Assembly (NCBI GenBank): GCA_029974855.1
Contig: JARKQO010000503.1
Span: 1-5,501 of the forward strand
Length of the DNA stretch: 5,501 bases
Source: Eubacteriales bacterium
GTDB lineage: Bacteria > Bacillota_A > Clostridia > Christensenellales > Aristaeellaceae
Direction of reading: 5' to 3'
Part shown: positions 1 through 5,035 of the stretch, piece by piece
Layout of the letters: each line of letters starts with the position of its first letter
Position numbering within the stretch: position 1 is the stretch's first letter
Translations under genes and position numbers: made by a program
Notes under the pieces: generated by a model
Told to the model about the DNA's origin: nothing
What the model saw: the letters and a program-made list of their open reading frames with translations, nothing else
Databases searched by the model: none

Positions 1-945
1 GCCCTTCGGTCGGGGGAGGGCTTTGCTTTGGGGGGCGTATCCATCCTGAACGCCTTGGGCTTTGTGACCCATCTCAGCTTTGGATGCGACACGGAAGTCA
101 CGGTTCTGCTGGAGGCTGCCGCCCAGGTGCTGGAGCGGCAGGAGGAGCCCTTCCGGCTGGAGCTGAAGCGCCAGCTGGGCCTGGGTCTGTCCTTCGCGGC
201 GGCCCAGGGGAAGGCCGTCGCTCAGGCGCTGGGCGCCCGGGGGGAGGTGCTGGCCGCCCCCAACAACACCCTGGCCATCAGCTACCTGCGGGCCTTGCGC
301 CGCCTGAACAGCCCTATCCGTCCCCTGCCGGTGCTCCGGGAAGGGAGTTACCATGAAACCTCTTTGGCCCCCCTTCTGGGTTACCCCTCCGCCACGGCGG
401 TCCGGGCCGCCCTGGCGGCAAAGCAGTGGGCCCAGGCCAAGGCCGCCTGCGGCTATGACCACCGGGGCCTGCCCCGCCACTCCGAGGGCAGTTTGGACCC
501 GCTGATGCTGTACATCCTGCGCTCCATGAGCGCCGAAGGCCTGGCGGCTTTGCCGTACGCCACCGAGGGCCTCCAGAACCGCCTGTACCAGGCTTGCCGG
601 GAGGCGGTGAACCGCCGGGAGCTTTTGGAAAAGCTGAAAACCAAGCGCTACACCCACGCCCGGCTGTCCCGGCTGTGCTGCCACGGGATGCTGGGGATCA
701 CCGCCCGCCTTCAGGAGGAATACCGCCTGCCGGCCTATGTGCGGCTGCTGGGCTTTCGCCGGCAGGGGGCGGCGCTGTTGCCCCGGCTGCGCCAAAGCGC
801 GATCCCGGTGATCGCCAAGGCCGCCGACGGCCCCGCTGAGGACCCGGCCTACCGGCTGGACGCCCGGGCCTACGATTTGTGGGCCTTGGGGGCGGGCCAG
901 CCTGCGGGGCTGATGTACCGGCAGGGCATCGTGGTGGCGGGATAA
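1..945 (+). CDS. tmcAL: tRNA(Met) cytidine acetate ligase TmcAL, 5'-truncated by window edge
   Basis: Reading frame 1 is open from the first base to TAA at 943-945, leaving 314 residues. The TTG at 28 is internal, so the true start lies left of the window. Family members are about 400 residues, so roughly 90 N-terminal residues are missing, including the HIGH-like nucleotidyltransferase motif. Family landmarks in the fragment are EGFALGGVSILNALG (residues 5-19, the conserved 'FA.GGV.LLN.LG' stretch), FGCD (27-30, usually FGSE), APNNTLAISYLRAL (86-99) and the R.G.YHE...SATAVR block (about 113-135). By family knowledge (B. subtilis TmcAL, formerly YlbM, DUF795) the enzyme activates acetate with ATP and acetylates C34 of elongator tRNA(Met) in the cytoplasm, giving ac4C. 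It converges on the coiled-coil gene ending at 1024. Family assignment is firm; catalytic competence cannot be judged without the N-terminus. Confidence 0.92.
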   Translation, partial: ALRSGEGFALGGVSILNALGFVTHLSFGCDTEVTVLLEAAAQVLERQEEPFRLELKRQLGLGLSFAAAQGKAVAQALGARGEVLAAPNNTLAISYLRALRRLNSPIRPLPVLREGSYHETSLAPLLGYPSATAVRAALAAKQWAQAKAACGYDHRGLPRHSEGSLDPLMLYILRSMSAEGLAALPYATEGLQNRLYQACREAVNRRELLEKLKTKRYTHARLSRLCCHGMLGITARLQEEYRLPAYVRLLGFRRQGAALLPRLRQSAIPVIAKAADGPAEDPAYRLDARAYDLWALGAGQPAGLMYRQGIVVAG

Positions 946-953
946 CGCAAAGG

Positions 954-982
954 GCCGCCAAAGAGCAGAGGCCTCTGGCGGC
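954..982. terminator. Hairpin between convergent genes, possible weak bidirectional terminator
   Basis: A perfect 7-bp GC-rich stem (GCCGCCA at 954-960 with TGGCGGC at 976-982) encloses a 15-nt loop that contains the palindrome AGAGGCCTCT (967-976, overlapping the right arm by one base). It begins 9 nt after the tmcAL stop and lies about 41 nt beyond the coiled-coil gene's stop, so it could serve both converging transcripts. Neither side has a real U-tract: the plus side reads TGTCAAGG and the minus side CCTTTGCG. Intrinsic termination is therefore uncertain. Confidence 0.35.
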
Positions 983-1023
983 TGTCAAGGACATGAGATG
1001 GACTTTGGGGAAGCCCCGGGCCC

Positions 1024-2424
1024 TCAGGGCTGAGGGGCCGCCGTGGGCTTGGGTGTAGCCGGGGACTTTGGCGCTTCCGTGGGCTTTGCCGTGGGCTGGA
1101 CCGTGGCCTTGGGGGGCGGGTCCCACCAGGCGAAGGTCAGCAGGCTATTGGGATAGGCCTTTGCAAAGGCCGCGATGGCCTCCTGTCCCTGGGCTGCGGT
1201 GGCTTTCCCGGCCTGCTGAGCCAGCAAAGTTTTAACCACCGCCCCGTAGGCCTCGATCTCCCCGGTCTTGGCGGCCAGGGCCTCCGCGACGCGGCTTTGT
1301 TCCCCCTGCAAGGCGGTGAGAGCCTCCTGGGCGGCCTGGTGTTTTCCTTGCAAAGCGGCCAGTTCATCCAAGGTGGCCTGGTGCGTTCCTTGCAAGGCGG
1401 TGAGCCCGTCCTGGGCGGTCTGCCGCTCCCCTTGCAGGGCTGCCAGCGCATCCAAAGTACCCTGATGCTCCCCTTGCAAGGCGGCCAGCTGATCCAGGGC
1501 GCCCTGGTGCGTTCCTTGCAAGGCGGTGAGCGCGTCCTGGGCGGTTTGATGTTCCCCTTGCAGCGCTGTCAGCGCGTCCAAAGTACCCTGATGCTCCCCT
1601 TGCAAGGCGGTGAGCGCGTCCTGGGCAGTTTGGCGCTCCCCTTGCAAAGCCGTAAGCGCGTCCTGGTCGCCCTGGCGCTCCCCTTGCAGCGCTGTCAGCG
1701 CGTCCAAAGTACCCTGATGCTCCCCTTGCAAAGCCGCCAGCGCGTCCTGGGCCTGCTGGCGCTGCTCCTCCGCCTGGGTCAGCTTTGCCTGGAGCTCCTG
1801 GTACTGGGCTTCCCGGGCGGCCAGGGCTTCCTGGGCGGTCTGGGCGCTGGCCATGGCGGCTTCCGCCTGCTGAGCCTCGTCCCCGTGGGTTGCCAGCTCC
1901 GCCTTCAGGGCATCCACCTGGGCCAGGGCCTCTTCCCGCTGCTTCTGGGCGGCGGTGAGCTGCTCCCCCAGGTTCAGGACCAAGGCCTTCTGCTTCACCT
2001 GCTCCTGGAGGAGGGCCTCCCGCTCCTGGGCAAAGGCGGTCTGGGCGCCTTCCTCCTCCAGCTCCTGTTGGGTCAGGGCGGCGGCAGCTGTATCCGCCGT
2101 GGCCTGGGCCTCAGCCAGGGCCGTTTCGTTTTCCGTCAGCAGCTGCTGGGCCTGGGTAAGCCCCGCCTTTAAGGTCTCCTTGTCTTGCAAGGCCGCGGCC
2201 AGCTCCGTCTCCCGCTCCTGGTGCGCAAGGGCCTGCTCCTCCTTTTCCGCCGCCTGGGCCTCCAGCTGCTTTTGCAACGCCACCTGCTGGGCCTTCAGCT
2301 CGTTCACCTGATCCACCTTCGCGGCAAGCTGCTTGGACTGCTGCATGCTCCCGGCCACGATAAAGCCGGATACCGCCAGCAGCGCCACCACCACAATCGC
2401 CAGAATGGTAAGCGCCTGTTTCAC
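1024..2424 (-). CDS. Uncharacterised membrane-anchored coiled-coil repeat protein with proline-rich tail
   Basis: I do not recognise a family. The GTG start at 2424 was chosen because GGAGG (2430-2434) lies 5 nt upstream and a hydrophobic segment follows at once; the stop is TGA at 1024-1026, giving 466 residues. An ATG at 2484 in the same frame would add 20 residues but has no ribosome binding site. Order of parts: transmembrane anchor at about 4-26 with no convincing cleavage site; Ala/Gln/Glu/Leu-rich heptad-like coil at about 30-230; eleven 14-residue units at 231-384 (consensus ALQGEHQGTLDALT); a short non-repeat segment at 385-433 containing AYPNSLLTFAWWD; and a Pro/Thr/Lys/Ala tail at 436-466. 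I see no cysteine. The likely topology is N-in with the rod outside, by inference. It lies 128 bp downstream of scpB on the same strand, behind a hairpin. Database hits to SMC, myosin or tape-measure proteins would probably be compositional artefacts. Confidence 0.85.
   Translation of the reverse strand: MKQALTILAIVVVALLAVSGFIVAGSMQQSKQLAAKVDQVNELKAQQVALQKQLEAQAAEKEEQALAHQERETELAAALQDKETLKAGLTQAQQLLTENETALAEAQATADTAAAALTQQELEEEGAQTAFAQEREALLQEQVKQKALVLNLGEQLTAAQKQREEALAQVDALKAELATHGDEAQQAEAAMASAQTAQEALAAREAQYQELQAKLTQAEEQRQQAQDALAALQGEHQGTLDALTALQGERQGDQDALTALQGERQTAQDALTALQGEHQGTLDALTALQGEHQTAQDALTALQGTHQGALDQLAALQGEHQGTLDALAALQGERQTAQDGLTALQGTHQATLDELAALQGKHQAAQEALTALQGEQSRVAEALAAKTGEIEAYGAVVKTLLAQQAGKATAAQGQEAIAAFAKAYPNSLLTFAWWDPPPKATVQPTAKPTEAPKSPATPKPTAAPQP
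1273..1734 (-). repeat. In-frame tandem array, 11 x 42 bp (14-residue coiled-coil units)
   Basis: Eleven contiguous 42-bp units encode residues 231-384 of the coiled-coil protein. Each begins Ala-(Leu)-(Gln)-Gly: units 1-10 (1734-1315) all start ALQG and end in LT or LA, and unit 11 (1314-1273) is degenerate after ALQGE. Fourteen residues are exactly two heptads, so length changes by whole units keep both the reading frame and the coil register. Units 1-9 also group into three 126-bp trimers (1734-1609, 1608-1483, 1482-1357). The leading units of the trimers (1693-1734, 1567-1608, 1441-1482) differ from one another by only one to three bases in 42, which suggests recent duplication or homogenisation. 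Confidence 0.95.
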
Positions 2425-2429
2425 TGTAT

Positions 2430-2434
2430 CCTCC
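2430..2434 (-). promoter_or_regulatory. Ribosome binding site that fixes the coiled-coil GTG start
   Basis: The minus strand reads GGAGG, five bases, then GTG at 2424. A GTG six residues upstream in the same frame has only AGAGAGG directly abutting it, which is too close to work. This supports the 466-residue form over longer versions. Confidence 0.75.
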
Positions 2435-2458
2435 ACCCTCTCTGTTTTTTTCACGCGC

Positions 2459-2500
2459 AAAAAGACGAACCCGTCCTCTGCCATAGCATATGACGGGTTC
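2459..2500 (-). terminator. Terminator-like hairpin between scpB and the coiled-coil gene
   Basis: Read leftward, GAACCCGTC (2500-2492) pairs perfectly over 9 bp with GACGGGTTC (2475-2467), with a 16-nt loop between. It is followed by GTC and then five T residues (2463-2459). This is the shape of an intrinsic terminator, weakened by the large loop and the three bases between stem and T-run. It lies 52 nt beyond the scpB stop and 42 nt before the coiled-coil GTG. It would end or attenuate the M50-scpA-scpB transcript and limit read-through into the coiled-coil gene. I find no convincing promoter between hairpin and GTG. Confidence 0.6.
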
Positions 2501-2552
2501 CGGCGGTTTATTCCATCTGCTGGAAATTCTCTGAAGCGTTTTTTGGGCTTGG

Positions 2553-3104
2553 TTAAGGCACCAGAGGGGGAAGATCGTCCTCTTGCAAGGGCTGAGCCTG
2601 GGGCAGGGGCGGCAGCTCCCGGATGTCGGAAATGCCAAAATGCTCCAGGAACCGGTCTGTGGTGGCGTAGAGGATGGGCCTGCCCAAGGCCTCCTTGCGC
2701 CCCACCTCCTTGATGAGCCCCTTGCTGAGCAAGGATTGGATGGAGTAATCGCACTTCACCCCCCGCACCAGCTCCACATCCCCCCGGGTGGCGGGTTGCC
2801 GGTAGGCGATGACGGCCAGGGTTTCCAGGGCGGCCTGGGAGAGGGTCTGCCGCTGCACAGGCTGAAGCATCCGCTCCACATAAGGGGCGAATTCCGGCCG
2901 GGTTTCCAGCCGCAGCCCAGTGCCATAGCGCCGCAGGAGGATGCCCCGCCGGGCGCTCTCGTACTCCTTCTGCAAGGCCTCCACCGCCTGGAGGGTCTCC
3001 GCTTCACTGAGGTCCAGGGCCGCCCCCAGCTCCTCCAAAGAGACGGGGTCCCCAGCCACAAATAAAATCGCCTCGATGATGGAGGGCGCTTCATGCAAGT
3101 TCAT
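2553..3104 (-). CDS. scpB: Segregation and condensation protein B (ScpB)
   Basis: This 183-residue protein of normal family length starts at ATG 3104, with AAGGAG at 3113-3118 eight bases upstream; a longer in-frame extension to 3164 lacks this support and lies inside scpA. ScpB is a tandem winged-helix protein that dimerises and binds the central part of the ScpA kleisin, stabilising the SMC-ScpAB complex that organises and segregates the chromosome. The first winged helix is near residues 8-80 (IIEAILFVAGDPVSLEEL), the second near 90-160. The second carries the family's most conserved blocks: ALETLAVIAYRQPATRGDVE, RGVKCDYSIQSLLSKGLI and EVGRKEALGRPILYATTDRF. A short acidic/proline-rich C-terminus (PLQEDDLPPLVP) follows. 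The start overlaps the scpA end by 14 bp. Nothing is truncated. Confidence 0.97.
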   Translation of the reverse strand: MNLHEAPSIIEAILFVAGDPVSLEELGAALDLSEAETLQAVEALQKEYESARRGILLRRYGTGLRLETRPEFAPYVERMLQPVQRQTLSQAALETLAVIAYRQPATRGDVELVRGVKCDYSIQSLLSKGLIKEVGRKEALGRPILYATTDRFLEHFGISDIRELPPLPQAQPLQEDDLPPLVP

Positions 3105-3825
3105 CCTGGGCTCTCCTTCCGGGGCGCAAAATGATCCTCTCAAAGGTGGACTCCTGGGAAACATGGGCCTTGCCCAGCTTAAGCAATTCCAGCAGCGCGA
3201 TGAACAGGGTCACGATCTCCTCCTTGCCCGGCCTTTCGCTGAAAAGCTCTTCAAAGGTGGCGCTGCCGAGGCTCAAGCGACTTTCAATGACCTCCATGCA
3301 GCCCTCCACGGTATAGTTGTCCCGGCGGATGTCCCGAAGGTGAAAATCCACCTCCCGGGGCTGCTTGGGGGCCCGCTCCGACAGGCGCTGGAGGGCCTCC
3401 CACAGGGCCCCGAAGGTGAGGCCGTCGATCTCCAGGGAGGGGGGCGGAAGGGGGTATTCCTCCGGCAGCTTGCCGAAAACACGCAGGGCGTCTTTTTCAA
3501 ACTCCGCCATGTTCCGGGCCCCTTCCTTGAACTGCTGGTAGGCGATGAGCCGCTGGATGAGCTGCTGCTCCGGGTCCTCCTCTTCCTCCTTGGGGGGCTT
3601 GGGGAGGATGGCGCGGCTTTTGATCTCCACCAACAGAGCCGCCATGGCGATGAACTCGCTGGCTTCCTCCATGTCAAAATCGGGAGCGTTGCGAACCACA
3701 GCGATATACTGCTCCGTGATTTCGCTGACGAAGATCTCCTTCAGGTCGATTTTCGCTTTTCCAATGAGGTGCAGCAGCAGATCCAAAGGGCCGTCAAACT
3801 GCTTCAGGCGTACATGGATTGGCAT
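3091..3825 (-). CDS. scpA: Segregation and condensation protein A (ScpA, kleisin)
   Basis: This 244-residue, full-length kleisin starts at ATG 3825 and stops at TGA 3091-3093. ScpA bridges the SMC dimer: its N-terminal domain binds the neck of one SMC head, its C-terminal winged helix binds the cap of the other, and ScpB binds the middle. The N-terminal signature is clear (FDGPLDLLLHLIGKAKIDL at residues 10-28, then ITEQYIAVV), as is the EFIAMAALLVEIKSRAILP helix at about 57-75. A charged linker (KEEEEDPEQQ) follows. The C-terminal winged helix covers about residues 170-235 (EEIVTLFIALLELLKLGKA). The start lies 9 bp after the M50 protease stop, with its AGGAG (3832-3836) overlapping that stop codon, and the end overlaps scpB by 14 bp. 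Tight spacing on both sides supports one operon with translational coupling. Confidence 0.97.
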   Translation of the reverse strand: MPIHVRLKQFDGPLDLLLHLIGKAKIDLKEIFVSEITEQYIAVVRNAPDFDMEEASEFIAMAALLVEIKSRAILPKPPKEEEEDPEQQLIQRLIAYQQFKEGARNMAEFEKDALRVFGKLPEEYPLPPPSLEIDGLTFGALWEALQRLSERAPKQPREVDFHLRDIRRDNYTVEGCMEVIESRLSLGSATFEELFSERPGKEEIVTLFIALLELLKLGKAHVSQESTFERIILRPGRRAQDELA

Positions 3826-3831
3826 AGGGCG

Positions 3832-3841
3832 CTCCTAGGAG
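3832..3841 (-). promoter_or_regulatory. scpA ribosome binding site embedded in the upstream stop codon and a palindrome
   Basis: The 10-bp palindrome CTCCTAGGAG contains both the TAG stop of the M50 gene (3835-3837) and the AGGAG of scpA (3832-3836), six bases before the scpA ATG. Ribosomes ending the protease frame would stand on the scpA binding site, which favours coupled translation. Whether the palindrome has any role of its own is unknown. Confidence 0.7.
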
Positions 3842-4632
3842 TGCCCTGCCAGGCGCAAAAACAGGTTCAGCACGCCGTTTTCAATGGTCCCGGTGATGGC
3901 CATCAAAATGCCGGACAGGGCTCCGGTGAGGGCCAGGGCCATGAGCCCAAACTGGGCGATTTGGAAAACCTGCCGGTTCAGGCTCAAACGGCCCTTGAAC
4001 ACCACGTCGTCCAACACATGCCAGCCGTCCAGGGGAGGGATGGGCAGCAGGTTGAACACCCCTACCCCCAAATTCAGGGAGAAGAAGAGCATCAAAAACC
4101 GCTGCACATGCTGGAGCCAGGGGGTGCGCATGTACTCCACCAGCTGGCCCCCCTGGCCGGTGAGCAGCGCGCCGTAGCCCGCGCCCCCGGAGGAAATAAG
4201 CTCCTTGGCCCCAAAGGCGCTGATGACCTCCGGCTTCCACAAAAGCCCGTTGATTCCCACGGCCAAAGCCATGGACAGCAAAAACAGGGTGAAGTTCACC
4301 GTGACCCCGGCCAGGCTCACCAGCAGGTCGTCCCGGATGCCGCTGCGGAAGTTGCGGGGATTCACCGGCACGGGCTTGGCCCAGCCAAAGCCGAACAGCA
4401 CCATGAATACGGTGCCCACAGGGTCCAGGTGCTTGCGGGGGTCCAAAGACAGCCTGCCCAGCATCTTGGCGGTGGGGTCACCGCAGCGGTAGGCCACATA
4501 GCCGTGGGCCACCTCGTGAAAAATGAGGGTGGCCAGAATGGCCACGGCAAAATAGACCAAGTAGACCAGAAAGCCCACAGGGTCGGTGGTGAGCCACTGG
4601 CCCCAGACTTGCAGACGGTTGAAAATGCCCAA
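3835..4632 (-). CDS. Site-2 protease family (M50) membrane metalloprotease, PDZ-less
   Basis: This is an integral-membrane zinc protease of 265 residues. The TTG start at 4632 was chosen because AAAGGAG (4640-4646) lies seven bases upstream; a TTG at 4650 would place that site inside the gene. The zinc-binding HEVAHG is at residues 39-44 in the first transmembrane helix (about 20-44). The third ligand motif NLLPIPPLDG is at 194-203 with Asp202. Further hydrophobic segments lie near 72-84, 104-131, 176-200 and 228-250. No PDZ domain is present, unlike RseP/RasP, and length and layout match the short YwhC/Rip2-like branch. By family knowledge it cleaves transmembrane substrates within the bilayer, but the substrate here is unknown. 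It heads the scpA-scpB operon, a common Clostridia arrangement, and this does not prove a role in segregation. The zinc motifs are intact. Confidence 0.92.
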   Translation of the reverse strand: MGIFNRLQVWGQWLTTDPVGFLVYLVYFAVAILATLIFHEVAHGYVAYRCGDPTAKMLGRLSLDPRKHLDPVGTVFMVLFGFGWAKPVPVNPRNFRSGIRDDLLVSLAGVTVNFTLFLLSMALAVGINGLLWKPEVISAFGAKELISSGGAGYGALLTGQGGQLVEYMRTPWLQHVQRFLMLFFSLNLGVGVFNLLPIPPLDGWHVLDDVVFKGRLSLNRQVFQIAQFGLMALALTGALSGILMAITGTIENGVLNLFLRLAGHS

Positions 4633-4639
4633 TCGAAAT

Positions 4640-4646
4640 CTCCTTT
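4640..4646 (-). promoter_or_regulatory. Ribosome binding site that decides the TTG start of the M50 protease
   Basis: The minus strand reads AAAGGAG, seven bases, then TTG at 4632. The strong match and good spacing fix the translation start at this non-ATG codon and exclude the longer reading from 4650. Confidence 0.75.
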
Positions 4647-4715
4647 TCAAAACGCGGGGTTTTGGGAAAATAGCCGCCCTTTGCCGTTCATTGGAATAGA
4701 AAGGGCAGCAGGACT

Positions 4716-4744
4716 ATTATACAGCGGAGCGGGGAAAAAGACAA
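4716..4744 (-). promoter_or_regulatory. Sigma-A-type promoter of the M50-scpA-scpB operon
   Basis: On the minus strand a perfect -10 box TATAAT (4721-4716) lies exactly 17 bp downstream of TTGTCT (4744-4739), a 4/6 match to TTGACA. Transcription would start near 4709, giving a leader of about 77 nt before the TTG start at 4632. A consensus TTGACA also occurs at 4766-4761, but its 17-bp partner (TGTCTT) is poor, so the first pairing is preferred. I see no operator-like inverted repeat over the promoter. Confidence 0.75.
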
Positions 4745-4795
4745 GGCGGGGGCGCTTCTGTGTCAAGGATGCCTTTCTTTTTGCTGCGTAGGTGG

Positions 4796-4809
4796 CAGGC
4801 TGTAGCCTG
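4796..4809. repeat. Short perfect inverted repeat upstream of the operon promoter
   Basis: CAGGCT-GT-AGCCTG is a 14-bp near-continuous palindrome about 50 bp upstream of the -35 box. The two-base centre makes it a poor RNA hairpin, and it lies outside the predicted leader. A DNA-binding site is possible but nothing else supports it. Confidence 0.35.
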
Positions 4810-4840
4810 GAGGACTGGAGAAGGCGAAAGGTGTGTGTAT

Positions 4841-4886
4841 CTCTCCCTCAGGCCGCTGCGCGGCCAGCTCCCTCCCAGAGGGAGCC
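4841..4886. repeat. GC-rich palindromic intergenic element (REP-like)
   Basis: Two stem-loops lie back to back: GGCCG/CGGCC (4851-4855 with 4861-4865) and GCTCCCTC/GAGGGAGC (4867-4874 with 4878-4885, loop CCA). A second CTCCCTC copy at 4843-4849 can compete for the right arm of the second stem. The pattern of CTCCCTCA, a GC-rich palindrome, then CTCCCTCCCAGAGGGAGC resembles dispersed intergenic repeats I associate with Oscillospiraceae-type genomes. Only one copy is in the window, so dispersal cannot be shown here. Confidence 0.55.
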
Positions 4887-4913
4887 CTACCACCCGTTCC
4901 CCTATCCACCATA

Positions 4914-4943
4914 AACGGGAATACCCTTCCGGGCATTCCCGTT
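4914..4943 (-). terminator. Stem-loop, probable carboxypeptidase-gene terminator
   Basis: AACGGGAAT (4914-4922) pairs over 9 bp with ATTCCCGTT (4935-4943). After one A/C mismatch, three more pairs (4924-4926 with 4931-4933) close a TTCC loop. Leftward the stem is followed by TATGG with two T residues inside the stem end; rightward by ATTTTAC. The T-tract is weak on both sides. Its place 84 bp downstream of the carboxypeptidase stop and upstream of the next promoter makes a terminator role likely. Confidence 0.5.
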
Positions 4944-5004
4944 ATTTTACAAGTATAGATCCATTTTCCCTAAAAAGGCGGGATTCCAAAGCGATATATC
5001 CCTT

Positions 5005-5035
5005 TGGCGGTAAGGGGCAGAGCCCCTTACCGCCA
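5005..5035 (-). repeat. Perfect 14-bp hairpin spanning the carboxypeptidase stop codon
   Basis: TGGCGGTAAGGGGC (5005-5018 on the minus-strand 3' side) is fully complementary to GCCCCTTACCGCCA (5022-5035), with a three-base loop. The gene's TAA stop (5027-5029) and its last two codons lie in one arm. The minus-strand sequence after the stem (AAGGGATATA) has no U-tract, so it is not a classic intrinsic terminator. It may protect the mRNA 3' end or be a dispersed palindrome that supplied the C-terminal codons. Confidence 0.6.

Larger units (their letters stand above)
4633..5026. other. 394-bp intergenic region between the carboxypeptidase gene and the M50 operon
   Basis: No credible gene is present on either strand; the plus-strand open frame that crosses here is antisense to scpA and the protease. 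From right to left the region holds the GC-rich hairpin at the carboxypeptidase stop, an AT-richer spacer (about 4944-5000), the 4914-4943 terminator-like stem-loop, the palindromic element (4841-4886), a short inverted repeat (4796-4809), the operon promoter (4716-4744) and its untranslated leader. The leader shows no obvious riboswitch fold. Confidence 0.7.

Noticed and set aside
1021..1036. CCCTCAG/CTGAGGG inverted repeat over the coiled-coil gene's stop codon
   Set aside because: The two-base centre and lack of any following T-run make a terminator unlikely; a short palindrome like this is easily found by chance in such GC-rich DNA.
1273..1734. Regularly spaced 42-bp repeats as a possible CRISPR array
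   Set aside because: The units are contiguous with no unique spacers, stay in frame, and encode two heptads each. No cas gene is present.
1297..2172. Plus-strand open frame of 291 codons with LPLQGGERVLGGL-like repeats
   Set aside because: The periodicity is the mirror of the 42-bp array in the minus-strand coiled-coil gene, which has a ribosome binding site, a membrane anchor and coherent heptads. The plus-strand frame has no such support.
2425..2754. N-terminal extension of the coiled-coil reading frame up to 2754
   Set aside because: The extra codons overlap the scpB 3' end in another frame, pass through a terminator-like hairpin, are of non-coil composition, and start without a ribosome binding site.
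4738..4766. Alternative promoter TTGACA (4766-4761) with TGTCTT as -10
   Set aside because: The -35 is perfect but the -10 matches only three of six bases, whereas the overlapping TTGTCT-17-TATAAT pair is far better balanced.
2941..4791. Long plus-strand open frame of 616 codons
   Set aside because: It is antisense to scpB, scpA and the M50 protease, whose minus-strand translations match known families with intact motifs and good ribosome binding sites. Long antisense frames are expected in GC-rich coding DNA; its product is low-complexity and matches nothing I recognise.
4986..5007. CCAAAG/CTTTGG stem that would exclude the larger hairpin at 5005-5035, suggesting an attenuator
   Set aside because: The stem is only 6 bp with a 10-base loop, overlaps the stronger hairpin by three bases, and has no downstream gene close enough to be controlled by it.
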